64,000 nt of DNA from Sneathiella sp. P13V-1 (lineage in GTDB: Bacteria > Pseudomonadota > Alphaproteobacteria > Sneathiellales > Sneathiellaceae): positions 1,302,001-1,366,000 of the forward strand of contig NZ_WYEU01000001.1 in NCBI RefSeq assembly GCF_015143595.1, in the 5' to 3' direction. The stretch's first letter is position 1; each line of letters starts with the position of its first letter. The position numbers and the translations under genes are program-made. The notes under the pieces were generated by a model. The model was not told where the DNA came from and searched no databases. It saw only the letters and a list, made by a program, of their open reading frames with translations. Of the stretch, positions 23,737 to 32,742 are shown piece after piece.

Positions 23737-26526
23737 TCAGCTTTTAATATCCAAGGAAATTTTTGCCTCTTCCTGCTCTTTCTCCGCCAGGAAATTCCGT
23801 GTGAGGCTTATGGCGTCTTTCAATCCCACCCTCTCAATTTCAACACCGGGCGGGAAAGCCGTTGCTAATCTGGATGGCATCATACTGTCTAACATGACAA
23901 ACACACCATAGTCAGTATCGCGGCGAAGAAGGCGACCATAGGCCTGTTTCAGCTTCAACCGGGTGAGCATATCATCGTAGCGACTTCCCCCAAAGGCGGC
24001 TTTTCGGGCTTTGTGTTTCAAATCCGGGCGAGGCCATGGGACGCGGTCAAATACCATCAAGCGCAAAGAACGTCCGGGGACATCAACACCATCGCGAACA
24101 GCATCCGTTCCCAACAGAACGGAGTTCTCCTCCTCGCGGAAGATATCCACCAAAGTTGCTGTATCCATGGCATCCATGTGCTGCGCATAGAGATCAATAC
24201 CGTTTTCGGACATGCTATCGGCGATGTTTTTGTGCACTTCACGCAAGCGCCAGATAGCGGTGAACAGACCGATGCCGCCACCTCCTGCCGCAAGGAAAAG
24301 TTCACGATAGGCGCTGGACACCTCTTTCATATGATCACGCCGTACATCGGTGACAACAATGACCCGTGTACGGTTTTTGAAATCAAACGGGGATGTCAGA
24401 TGCGTGCGTTTGGGCGGCAGGACCAGATGACTGGCACCGGTACGCATATCAGCGGAGGTCCAGTCATCATCTTCTTCGATTTGATCACGCAAAGTTGCTG
24501 AGGCAATTAAAACACCATGGGAGGGTTTCAACATAACTTCGGAGAAGGGCTTCGTTGGGTCGACCCAGCTTCGGTAATAACCTAAATCAAAATCACGTCC
24601 TCCCACGCGCTCCAAACCCAACCAGTCCACAAAGGCGTCAGGTGTTGGCTCGTTCAGGTTTTTAAGGATATCAATCCATGGCGAGATCATGGTGGCTGTT
24701 CGTCGGGACAAGCCCTGAACCGCAGCTTCGATCCTTTGGCGTGTGGCGGTATCCAGCTCCTCCGCATCTTCATCAAGGCGTTTCACCAATGTCTTGGCGA
24801 GTTTCATCAACGGGGTTGCCAAATCGGCCAGCGCTTTTTCAAGTTTGAGTGCCGCTTCTTCAACCCCATCCACAAATTCAGTGGCGGCACATTCGATGCT
24901 ATAGGGGCTATCCGGGGCACCAGAACGCGCCCGTACCTGCCCTTTGATTAAGTGGAGGAAAGTTTCCATGGGGCCATTGGGAAGGCCATCTTCCAGCCGT
25001 TTCATCCATCCATCTTTTGGCAGGCAAAAGCTTGCGTTGATAGCATCCTGCAGATGAGCTTGGCCTTCTTCATTGTCGCCAAGCAGGTCAGAAATGCGCT
25101 TTTCAAGGCCGCGCATACGGCCTTTCCGGGCGGTATCACTTCCTGATATCCAGCGGCGAAGTTCTGCGCCTTCAAGGCCGGTTAGATGAACAGAAAAGGC
25201 GCTGTCAGCCGCATCAAACAAATGATGCCCTTCGTCAAAAACATGACGCTTTGGCAGGTTTGGATCATCCGGGCGAGAAGCGGCATTGATCATGACAAGC
25301 GCATGATTGGCAATGACGATATCTGCTTTGCGGGCTTTGCGCGTAGATTTCTCGATAAAGCATTTCTTGTAATGACTACAGGCGGAGTAAATGCATTCCC
25401 CCCGTCGATCCGCCAGTCGGTTAATCCGGCCATGTCCTGCAAGTTCAAATAACCATCCCGGCAGGTCGCCGCCCATATCGCCATCACGGGTCGCAGATAA
25501 CCAACGGGCAATCATGCCCAAGATAATACGGTCTCCGGCCATGGCTGCGCCGCCCTGCAATGCTTCTTCATAATTTAGAAGGCAGACGTAATTTTCGCGG
25601 CCTTTACGAACCACGGCTTTTTGGCGTTTGATGGCGGGATCGGGGTAAAGCCGGTCCAGTTCTTCATCAATTTGACGTTGCAGGTTCTTTGTGTAGGTAG
25701 AAATCCAGACGGCGGTTCCGTTTTTCTCCGCCCAAACACTCGCCGGGGCGATATAACCCAAGGTTTTACCCGTACCAGTGCCAGCCTCCGCCAGCACAAG
25801 GCGCGGGCAATCTTCTTGCTCCCGTGGGGTGAAGGCATGGGATGCCGCCGCACTGAAGTCAGCTTGTTGGGGACGGGCTTCCGCCCCTTCATGTAAAATC
25901 TCCTGAAGACGCACGCGGGCTTCCTGATCGCTTACCGGTTCATCATCGGGCGGCGGGTCGGGGGCAAAATCAGGCCATTCCGGCAGATCTTTCCAAATAT
26001 CAAGCCCGCCATAGGGACCTTTGCCTTCTGCGACACCCAATGCGGCCAAAACATACGGGGCCCAATTCCAGCCCGCCTGTCCCATCGTCATCGCGATGCG
26101 GGAAGCTGCTTTTCGATGATCTGCCGGTAAGCGCGTTAAGCGATCCAGAAGAAGGTTCACAACCTCATACAATCTGAAGGCTTGATCTTCTAAGCTGTCA
26201 GGTTCGTCTAACCCCAGCGCTTGCGCGATGCCGCGGGCGGTTGGCAGGCAGGATTTCGCAGGGCAAGTGAACGCAAACAGCTCCAGAATATCGAAAGCAG
26301 TAAATGGGTTCAGGCCCATTTTTCGGGCAGTTGCCAAACGATGGATAACAAGTGGCGGCACATCACCGATTTTGGGAATGGCCTCATTTACTGATTCTTC
26401 GACAATTTCACCGTCACTGGTCAACCATGTGACGTGACTGCCATAGACCACCAGAACAGGGGCTTCCGGCAGGCGGATTTCCCCGCCATTGTCTCCCTTT
26501 TGCCTGTCTGTCTGGTTTTCTTCCAT
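23737..26526 (-). CDS. DinG/XPD-like ATP-dependent DNA helicase
   Basis: A 929-residue superfamily 2 helicase with an iron-sulfur cluster. Walker A EAGTGTGKTLGYIAP is at about residues 247-261, the DEAH-type motif is FDEGHHLFDAAD at about 428-439, and four cysteines lie between them (one in YVCLLNYEE, three in ECIYSACSHYKKC), as in DinG and XPD. The C-terminal helicase motif V/VI segments are LLGTDAVRDGVDVPG and KQAYGRLLRRDTDYG. The N-terminal 200 residues are an extra domain starting VLVVYGSHVTWLTSDGE, found in alphaproteobacterial members. It should unwind 5' to 3' during repair of blocked replication. A monocistronic unit by spacing. Confidence 0.92.
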   Translation of the reverse strand: MEENQTDRQKGDNGGEIRLPEAPVLVVYGSHVTWLTSDGEIVEESVNEAIPKIGDVPPLVIHRLATARKMGLNPFTAFDILELFAFTCPAKSCLPTARGIAQALGLDEPDSLEDQAFRLYEVVNLLLDRLTRLPADHRKAASRIAMTMGQAGWNWAPYVLAALGVAEGKGPYGGLDIWKDLPEWPDFAPDPPPDDEPVSDQEARVRLQEILHEGAEARPQQADFSAAASHAFTPREQEDCPRLVLAEAGTGTGKTLGYIAPASVWAEKNGTAVWISTYTKNLQRQIDEELDRLYPDPAIKRQKAVVRKGRENYVCLLNYEEALQGGAAMAGDRIILGMIARWLSATRDGDMGGDLPGWLFELAGHGRINRLADRRGECIYSACSHYKKCFIEKSTRKARKADIVIANHALVMINAASRPDDPNLPKRHVFDEGHHLFDAADSAFSVHLTGLEGAELRRWISGSDTARKGRMRGLEKRISDLLGDNEEGQAHLQDAINASFCLPKDGWMKRLEDGLPNGPMETFLHLIKGQVRARSGAPDSPYSIECAATEFVDGVEEAALKLEKALADLATPLMKLAKTLVKRLDEDAEELDTATRQRIEAAVQGLSRRTATMISPWIDILKNLNEPTPDAFVDWLGLERVGGRDFDLGYYRSWVDPTKPFSEVMLKPSHGVLIASATLRDQIEEDDDWTSADMRTGASHLVLPPKRTHLTSPFDFKNRTRVIVVTDVRRDHMKEVSSAYRELFLAAGGGGIGLFTAIWRLREVHKNIADSMSENGIDLYAQHMDAMDTATLVDIFREEENSVLLGTDAVRDGVDVPGRSLRLMVFDRVPWPRPDLKHKARKAAFGGSRYDDMLTRLKLKQAYGRLLRRDTDYGVFVMLDSMMPSRLATAFPPGVEIERVGLKDAISLTRNFLAEKEQEEAKISLDIKS

Positions 26527-26612
26527 AATACTTTAAGTTAATCCCACCGTTTCGTTGACGCCGTCACTTTGTACGCCTAAATTCCGCCGACGACAAATAT
26601 GGAGAGTAAATA

Positions 26613-28202
26613 ATGTCATCAGATGCTGAAATCGCGCTGTCTAGCAACTCCTGGGCGTTTGCCGAGGCGAAGAAACTTGCAGATCGTTATGCGAAAGAAG
26701 CGCCTGCCAAGGGATACGTCCTTTTTGAAACTGGCTATGGCCCATCAGGCCTGCCGCATCTTGGGACTTTTGGCGAAGTGGCGCGCACAACATGGGTAAT
26801 GCATGCCTTTCAGAAGCTGTCTGACATTCCAACTAAACTGGTTGCATTCTCTGACGATATGGATGGACTGCGTAAAGTTCCAGACAATGTTCCCAACAAA
26901 GAACTGTTGGCTGAAAATCTGGACAAGCCACTGACGGCTGTGCCTGATCCATTTGGTACACATAACAGCTTTGGTGAGCATAACAATAGCCGCCTGATCG
27001 CTTTCTTGGATCAGTTCGGTTTTGATTATGAATTTAAATCATCAACAGAAGCCTACAAATCTGGTGAGTTTGACGACACACTGAAACTGGTTCTTGAAAA
27101 ATATGACCAGGTTATCAATGTCATCCTGCCAACTTTGGGTGAGGAGCGTCAGGCAACCTATTCACCGTTCCTGCCGGTATGTCCGCGCACTGGAAAAGTG
27201 TTGCAGGTGCCAATTATTACCCGTGATGTGGATGCGGCAACGGTGACATATAACGATCCTGAAACAGGGGAAGAGATAACCGTTCCGGTCACTGGTGGCC
27301 ATTGTAAGCTGCAGTGGAAAGTGGACTGGGCCATGCGCTGGCATGCGCTGGAAGTTGACTATGAAATGGCAGGTAAAGACCTCATTGATAGTGTGACCTT
27401 GTCTAGTAAGATCGTGCGCATTCTGGGTAAGAAACCACCTGAAGGCTTTAACTACGAACTGTTCCTCGATCAGGATGGAAAGAAAATTTCCAAGTCTAAA
27501 GGTAACGGGATCAGCATTGAAGAATGGCTGACCTATGCGTCACCTGAAAGTCTTGCGCTATACATGTATCAGAACCCGAAAAAGGCGAAGCGTCTCTATT
27601 TTGACGTGATTCCGAAAGCGGTTGATGAATATTACACATTCCTGGATAAATTCCCTGAGCAGGAAGCCAAACAGCAATTTGGCAACCCGGTTTGGCATCT
27701 TCATAACGGTAATCCTCCTGCGGCCAATATGCCAATTTCCTTTGGTATGTTGCTGAACCTCGCCGCGGTTGTGAACCCTGATGACAAATCTGTTCTGTGG
27801 GGCTTTATCAGCCGCTATGCGGATGGTGCGACACCAGAAAATAATCCGGCGCTGGATCAATTGGCGGGCTATGCGGTGGCTTACTATAATGATTTTGTGA
27901 AGCCACACAAAAAATACCGTCAGCCAACAGATCAGGAAAAAGCGGCAATGGAACAGCTGGTTGGCATGCTGAAAGAGGCAGACCAAACAACCGATGCTGG
28001 TGACCTACAAAGCATGGTCTTCCAGGTGGGTAAAGATCATGAATTTGAAAACCTGCGTGATTGGTTCAAGGCGCTTTACGAAACGCTTCTTGGTCAATCT
28101 CAAGGTCCGCGCATGGGATCTTTCATTTCCTTGTATGGCGTGAAGGAAAGCACAGCGTTGATCGAGCGGGTTCTGGCAGGTGAAGATCTCGCCGCTGGAT
28201 AA
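26613..28202 (+). CDS. lysK: lysine--tRNA ligase, class I
   Basis: A 529-residue class I lysyl-tRNA synthetase, the archaeal-type enzyme also used by alphaproteobacteria and spirochaetes in place of class II LysS. The HIGH-like motif is [11 protein letters not shown] at about residues 43-53 and the KMSKS-like motif is [10 protein letters not shown] at about 289-298. CPRTGKVL and [19 protein letters not shown] mark the catalytic insertion; the C-terminal part is the helical anticodon-binding cage. The ATG at 26613 follows GGAGAGTAAATA. A strong terminator closes the unit. No class II lysS is in the window. Confidence 0.97.
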   Translation: MSSDAEIALSSNSWAFAEAKKLADRYAKEAPAKGYVLFETGYGPSGLPHLGTFGEVARTTWVMHAFQKLSDIPTKLVAFSDDMDGLRKVPDNVPNKELLAENLDKPLTAVPDPFGTHNSFGEHNNSRLIAFLDQFGFDYEFKSSTEAYKSGEFDDTLKLVLEKYDQVINVILPTLGEERQATYSPFLPVCPRTGKVLQVPIITRDVDAATVTYNDPETGEEITVPVTGGHCKLQWKVDWAMRWHALEVDYEMAGKDLIDSVTLSSKIVRILGKKPPEGFNYELFLDQDGKKISKSKGNGISIEEWLTYASPESLALYMYQNPKKAKRLYFDVIPKAVDEYYTFLDKFPEQEAKQQFGNPVWHLHNGNPPAANMPISFGMLLNLAAVVNPDDKSVLWGFISRYADGATPENNPALDQLAGYAVAYYNDFVKPHKKYRQPTDQEKAAMEQLVGMLKEADQTTDAGDLQSMVFQVGKDHEFENLRDWFKALYETLLGQSQGPRMGSFISLYGVKESTALIERVLAGEDLAAG

Positions 28203-28220
28203 GCCCAAGAAAAATCAATA

Positions 28221-28252
28221 AAAAAGGCCGCAATAATTTGCGGCCTTTTTTG
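28221..28252. terminator. bidirectional terminator between lysK and the aminotransferase gene
   Basis: A 13-bp perfect stem (28221-28233 with 28238-28250), AAAAAGGCCGCAA / TTGCGGCCTTTTT, loop TAAT. T runs are present on both strands, so it serves both convergent genes. Confidence 0.92.
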
Positions 28253-28267
28253 TTACTAAAACCAGTC

Positions 28268-29113
28268 TTAAAAGATCTGGCTTGCTTTCGAGAAGTCCAT
28301 ATACATATCGCGTAGTTTTGATGCGACAGGGCCCGGTTGGAATTCACGGTCTTCAACGCGGGTGACCGGCATGATTTTGCCGTAGTTGCCGCTGTTAAAG
28401 ACTTCATCAGCTGTCATGATGTCTTCCTTGCTCATGAAGGTTTCGCTTACCTCAATACCTGCTTCTTCAGCAAGTTTGATAACGCGGGCACGTGTAATAC
28501 CTGCAAGGAAGCAGCCGGTTGGTGCCGGTGTAAATGCAACACCGTCTTTAACTGTCCAGATGTTGGAAGTGGCAAATTCAGCGACGTTATTATTGGCGTC
28601 CATCATAATGGCGTTATCGAAACCAAGCTGACGGGCGTGGGCAACTGCGCGGCCTGAGTTCGGATATAACGCAGATGCTTTCGCATTTGTCGGGGCCATG
28701 TCACTTGCGGGGCGACGAAGTGGCGAGAAATGCGCACTGAAGCCACCTGAATCTGGCATCGGGCTGTCATAAACCGCGAGAACGAAATCTGTGCTTGCCG
28801 GATCCGGGTCGATAAAGCCACCGCGGGCAAAATACATCGGGCGAATATACAGTTCAGATTCTTTCGGTAATTTCTTGATGGCCGTCTTACACAGTTCAAC
28901 AATTTCACCGCTTTCCATTGTTGGTGTCATGCCCAACGCTTGAGCTGAACGACCAAGGCGTTCACAGTGCAGGTCCAGATCCGGGGCCATACCCCGAAAA
29001 GAACGGGCACCGTCAAACACGGATGAAGACATCCAGAAAGCATGATCTTCCGGGCCTAGGATGCGTGGGTTTTCATCATACCATTTGCCGTCATAAAAAT
29101 AGACACCAGCCAT
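28268..29113 (-). CDS. branched-chain-type (class IV) aminotransferase
   Basis: A 281-residue PLP enzyme of fold type IV (IlvE/D-amino acid aminotransferase/ADC lyase). Visible: FWMSSSVFDGARSFRG with the substrate-pocket Arg, IRPMYFARGG, the PLP Lys in NAKASALYPNSGRAVAHA (about residue 143), EFATSNIWTV, and GCFLAGITRARVI. In IlvE the stretch after the lysine domain normally reads EGTGENIF; here EFATSNIW is different, so the amino donor may not be a branched-chain amino acid. The upstream ATG at 29131 is possible, but AGGAATTC before the ATG at 29113 favours MAGVYFYDGK. Shares a bidirectional terminator with lysK. Confidence 0.85.
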   Translation of the reverse strand: MAGVYFYDGKWYDENPRILGPEDHAFWMSSSVFDGARSFRGMAPDLDLHCERLGRSAQALGMTPTMESGEIVELCKTAIKKLPKESELYIRPMYFARGGFIDPDPASTDFVLAVYDSPMPDSGGFSAHFSPLRRPASDMAPTNAKASALYPNSGRAVAHARQLGFDNAIMMDANNNVAEFATSNIWTVKDGVAFTPAPTGCFLAGITRARVIKLAEEAGIEVSETFMSKEDIMTADEVFNSGNYGKIMPVTRVEDREFQPGPVASKLRDMYMDFSKASQIF

Positions 29114-29274
29114 ATTTCGAATTCCTGTCATTTATCGAAAAAAGAATGATCCACACCCATATCAGAAACACCCATGCCCCTGCAACCTAACTTGCCGTGA
29201 AGGTGTTTGTTGCCCCTGTTCAAAAGGTGTTGGATCGGGTAGGTTGCGGGCAAATAGATGGCTGAGGCGTTAAG

Positions 29275-29616
29275 ATGACTTTGATTTATCACATGGCAAA
29301 CCGTCCCGATTGGGAACAAGCGGTAAAAGACGGCAAATATGAGGGCACGGCGATGGATAAAGCCGATGGCTATATGCATTTCTCCACCGCTGAAACCATC
29401 AAAGGAAGCGCCGCCAAACATCGTGCTGGTGAGATGGATTTGGTTCTGATTACGGTCAACTCAGAAAAAATGGAAGATAAGTTGGTGTGGGAGCCTGCCC
29501 GCGGCGGTATTCTTTTCCCGCATCTATATGAAGCGCTGGATGTGAAGCTGGTGGATAAGGTGGAACCGCTGCCGCTTGGGGATGATGGGGTTCATATTTT
29601 CCCGGAACTTGGATGA
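29275..29616 (+). CDS. DUF952 domain-containing protein
   Basis: A 113-residue protein matching DUF952: IYHMANRPDWEQAVKDGKY, DGYMHFSTAETI, VLITVNSEKMEDKLVWEP, FPHLYEALDVKLV. The fold is related to ADP-ribosyl-binding proteins and 2'-phosphotransferases, but no activity is assigned. Its TGA overlaps the first possible ATG of pyrD, so they are an operon; a DUF952-pyrD neighbourhood is common in alphaproteobacteria as I recall. Confidence 0.88.
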   Translation: MTLIYHMANRPDWEQAVKDGKYEGTAMDKADGYMHFSTAETIKGSAAKHRAGEMDLVLITVNSEKMEDKLVWEPARGGILFPHLYEALDVKLVDKVEPLPLGDDGVHIFPELG

Positions 29617-30686
29617 GGCAGCGAAACATGTACAAGTTACTTTCCCGCGCGTTGTTTCTAATGGATCCCGAGAAAGCACACGGGCTTTCCATTAAAGGCC
29701 TTCAATCAGGCCTTATGAAAGCAGTGCCTGCTGATGTGGATCCGGTTCTCAATATCAGTCGTTTTGGTCTGGATTTTCCAAACCCTATCGGGTTGTCCGC
29801 CGGATTCGATAAGAACGGGGATGTACTTGATTCACTGTTAGGTCTGGGTTTTGGTTTTGTTGAAGCGGGCAGCGTTACCCCGCGGGCGCAGGATGGAAAC
29901 CCAAAACCGCGGGTGTTTAGATTGGAAGAAGACAAGGCGGTTATAAACCGTCTCGGGTTTAATAACCGGGGCTTGCAGGCGGCGATTTCAAACTTTTCCA
30001 AACCGCGGCGGAGCGGCATTGTCGGCGCCAATCTTGGGGCCAATAAAACCAGTGAAGATCGCATAGGTGATTATGTGAAAGGCCTTGAGGCCTTGAGCCC
30101 GTTTTCGGATTATGTGACGGTAAATATCTCTTCTCCCAACACACCGGGGCTTCGGGCCTTGCAAGGGCGCGGGGAGTTGGAAGAATTGCTCGGCCGTCTT
30201 ATGGAAGCCCGTAAAAACCTACCGCGGGAGCGAGAGCAAAATATCCCGTTGCTTCTTAAAATTGCGCCCGATCTGACAGGTGAAGATAAAGAAGATATTG
30301 CCACCGTTGCAAAATCCACAAATCTGGATGGTCTGATTATTAACAATACGACCATTACCCGGCCAGACAGCTTGCGAAGTGGGCAAAAAACGGAAACTGG
30401 CGGTTTAAGTGGCGCTCCGCTTAAACCCATTGCTCAAGAATTGATGGCGGATATGTATAAACTGACAGGCGGTGATATTCCGCTTGTGGGTGTTGGGGGT
30501 ATCGCAAGTGCTGAAGATGCCTACGCCCGTATTCGTGCGGGCGCAAGCCTGATCCAGTTTTATTCCGCCATGGTTTATGAGGGGCCGTATTTGGCCCATC
30601 ATATGGCTAAAGGGCTTGCTGGTCTTCTTAAGAGAGATGGCTATTCAAGTGTTGAAGATGCCATTGGCGTGGATGTAAAACTTTAG
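29613..30686 (+). CDS. pyrD: dihydroorotate dehydrogenase (quinone), class 2
   Basis: A 357-residue membrane-associated FMN enzyme that oxidises dihydroorotate to orotate in pyrimidine synthesis, passing electrons to ubiquinone. Class 2 marks: an amphipathic N-terminus (MYKLLSRALFLMDPEKAHGLS), LDFPNPIGLSAGFDKNG, the catalytic-Ser loop NISSPNTPGLRALQG (about residue 172), LLLKIAPDL, IINNTT, GLSGAPLKPIA and VGVGGIASAEDAY with the FMN phosphate site. The ATG at 29628 (MYKLL) has GAGG nine bases before it and may be the true start. It overlaps the convergent regulator gene by four bases. Confidence 0.96.
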   Translation: MRQRNMYKLLSRALFLMDPEKAHGLSIKGLQSGLMKAVPADVDPVLNISRFGLDFPNPIGLSAGFDKNGDVLDSLLGLGFGFVEAGSVTPRAQDGNPKPRVFRLEEDKAVINRLGFNNRGLQAAISNFSKPRRSGIVGANLGANKTSEDRIGDYVKGLEALSPFSDYVTVNISSPNTPGLRALQGRGELEELLGRLMEARKNLPREREQNIPLLLKIAPDLTGEDKEDIATVAKSTNLDGLIINNTTITRPDSLRSGQKTETGGLSGAPLKPIAQELMADMYKLTGGDIPLVGVGGIASAEDAYARIRAGASLIQFYSAMVYEGPYLAHHMAKGLAGLLKRDGYSSVEDAIGVDVKL

Positions 30687-31231
30687 AAACTTGGTGGGGT
30701 GCAGGCGCTGACCACAACAGCGTCTTCATCCCCGATACAGCGAAAACGATGGGGTTGGTGGCTTTCGAAATAGAAAGCATCACCGGCTTTTAATACCTTG
30801 ATTTCTGCTCCAACGGTGACTTCCAGTTTTCCTTTGACAACCACTCCTGATTCTTCCCCGTGATGGGTGAGCATATTGCGTCCCGTATCAGCGCCCGGAT
30901 GATAGGTTTCGTGCAGAACCTGCAATGCTTTTCCGGTTAAATCGCGGCCCACCTGTTTATATTGAATTTTGCCGTCGGAAATGGTGGTGAGGTCTTTTTC
31001 CGCGAAAAAGATTTTCCGGTTTGTAGAAAAGTCGCTCGCGAAAAACTCGGACATGGCGATGGGTATTCCATCTAGCACCTTTTTCAAGGAGCCGACAGAG
31101 GGACTGATCCGGTTTTGCTCTATCATGGAAATGGTGCCGTTTGTAACGCCGGCGCGTTTTGCCAATTCTCTTTGGGATAATCCATGTTGCGCCCTTAACG
31201 CGCGCAGGCGGGACCCTATATCAATATCCAT
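30683..31231 (-). CDS. XRE-family transcriptional regulator with C-terminal cupin domain
   Basis: A 182-residue DNA-binding protein of the PuuR type. An N-terminal helix-turn-helix (residues about 7-60, GLSQRELAKRAGVTNGTISMIEQ) is followed by a cupin sensor domain (ETYHPGADTG, HHGEESGVVVKGKLEV, AGDAFYFESHQPHRF). PuuR-like proteins control polyamine or omega-amino acid catabolism. It is divergent from the omega-aminotransferase/alanine dehydrogenase pair with a 155-base spacer that holds a 29-bp inverted repeat, so it is the obvious candidate regulator of those genes and of itself. The effector is not visible. Confidence 0.9.
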   Translation of the reverse strand: MDIDIGSRLRALRAQHGLSQRELAKRAGVTNGTISMIEQNRISPSVGSLKKVLDGIPIAMSEFFASDFSTNRKIFFAEKDLTTISDGKIQYKQVGRDLTGKALQVLHETYHPGADTGRNMLTHHGEESGVVVKGKLEVTVGAEIKVLKAGDAFYFESHQPHRFRCIGDEDAVVVSACTPPSF

Positions 31232-31255
31232 ATCGCTAAATCCAGATTCAAAATA

Positions 31256-31284
31256 GTGGTTAGTATATTAAACACATTAACCAC
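31256..31284. promoter_or_regulatory. 29-bp inverted repeat, candidate operator for the XRE-cupin regulator
   Basis: GTGGTTA at 31256-31262 and TAACCAC at 31278-31284, perfect arms with a 15-base A+T-rich spacer. It sits 25 bases before the regulator start and 103 bases before the aminotransferase start. Location and symmetry suggest an operator; it could act on both promoters. Confidence 0.55.
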
Positions 31285-31386
31285 GGAAGTAAATTGAAGA
31301 GCGCAGAAAACTGCGGAAAAATTTTATGCTTGTGTAGTTTAATTACCTTGATACGGTCTTTCCCAATTCTTGACAGGGAGTGAGTG

Positions 31387-32715
31387 ATGAGCAGTAATTC
31401 TACAAGTGCCGCCAACAATATGGATGCCTTCTGGATGCCATTTACGGCAAACCGCCAGTTTAAATCCAACCCACGTATGTTGGTAAGTGCCAAAGACATG
31501 TATTACCAAAATGCAGAAGGTAAGCAGGTTCTGGATGGAACCGCAGGCCTTTGGTGTTGTAACGCGGGTCATGCGCGCCAGAAAATTGTCGAGGCTGTCA
31601 GCAGCCAAATCGGCGAACTGGACTATGCTCCTGCTTTCCAAATGGGTCATCCAAAAGTGTTTGAATTGGCAGCGCGAGTTTCTGCTATGTTGCCAAACGG
31701 TCTGGATCATGTGTTTTTCACAAATTCAGGTTCTGAATCCGTTGATACAGCGCTTAAAATTGCATTGGCATATCACCGTGCCAAAGGGGAGGGTGCCCGT
31801 ACCCGTCTGATCGGCCGGGAGCGTGGTTATCATGGTGTTGGCTTTGGTGGTATCTCCGTCGGTGGTATCGTTGCCAACCGGAAAAATTTTGGCACGCTGC
31901 TCGCGGGTGTAGATCATATGCCGCATACACATCTGCCTGAGAAAAACGCCTTCTCCCGTGGTATCCCTGAACATGGCGCAGAACTCGCGGATGAACTGGA
32001 GCGGATTGTGACCCTTCACGATGCATCCACTATCGCCGCCGTGATCGTAGAGCCTATTGCCGGATCCACCGGTGTGATCATGCCTCCAAAAGGCTATCTG
32101 GAGCGCTTGCGCGAGATTTGTACAAAACACGGTATCCTGCTGATTTTTGATGAAGTGATTACTGGTTTTGGTCGTTTGGGTTCTTCTTTCGCGACTGACT
32201 ATTTCGGTGTTCAACCTGACATGATCACAATGGCTAAAGGCCTGACCAGCGGCACGATCCCTATGGGTGGCGTGGCTTGTTCTTCAGAGATTTACAACAC
32301 TTTTATGACCGGTCCAGAGAATATGATCGAGCTGTTCCATGGCTATACATATTCCGGTCATCCGGTTGCCGCTGCGGCAGGTCTTGCAACTTTGGATATC
32401 TACAAGGAAGAAGGTCTGTTTGAACGCGCAAATGATCTTGCCCCATATTGGGAAGATGCCGTTCATTCCCTGAAAGACTGTAAAAACGTTATTGATATCC
32501 GTAACCTTGGCTTGATCGGTGCAATCGAACTGGCGCCAATTGAAGGCAAACCGACAGCACGGGCGTTTGATGCGTTTTTGAAAGCCTACGAAAAAGGCGT
32601 CCTTATTCGGACAACTGGCGACATTATCGCCCTGTCCCCTCCGCTTATTATTGATAAGCCGCAGATTGACCAGATTTTTGAAACCCTGCGCGATGTTTTG
32701 AACGCGCTCGACTAA
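31387..32715 (+). CDS. omega-amino acid--pyruvate aminotransferase (class III)
   Basis: A 442-residue PLP-dependent fold type I enzyme. It strongly resembles beta-alanine/omega-amino acid:pyruvate transaminases (MDAFWMPFTANRQFKSNPRM, LDGTAGLWCCNAGHARQKI). Other marks: FTNSGSESVDTALK (PLP phosphate), ERGYHGVGFGGISVGG, FDEVITGFGRLG, the PLP lysine at about residue 284 in MAKGLTSGTIPMGG, and HGYTYSGHPVAAAA. The amino acceptor would be pyruvate, giving alanine, which the next gene re-oxidises. Donor candidates are beta-alanine, taurine, hypotaurine or polyamine-derived amines. GTG at 31384 directly precedes the ATG at 31387; AGGGAG lies upstream. Confidence 0.92.
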   Translation: MSSNSTSAANNMDAFWMPFTANRQFKSNPRMLVSAKDMYYQNAEGKQVLDGTAGLWCCNAGHARQKIVEAVSSQIGELDYAPAFQMGHPKVFELAARVSAMLPNGLDHVFFTNSGSESVDTALKIALAYHRAKGEGARTRLIGRERGYHGVGFGGISVGGIVANRKNFGTLLAGVDHMPHTHLPEKNAFSRGIPEHGAELADELERIVTLHDASTIAAVIVEPIAGSTGVIMPPKGYLERLREICTKHGILLIFDEVITGFGRLGSSFATDYFGVQPDMITMAKGLTSGTIPMGGVACSSEIYNTFMTGPENMIELFHGYTYSGHPVAAAAGLATLDIYKEEGLFERANDLAPYWEDAVHSLKDCKNVIDIRNLGLIGAIELAPIEGKPTARAFDAFLKAYEKGVLIRTTGDIIALSPPLIIDKPQIDQIFETLRDVLNALD

Positions 32716-32742
32716 CATTTATTTTTATAAAGGTATTTAATC

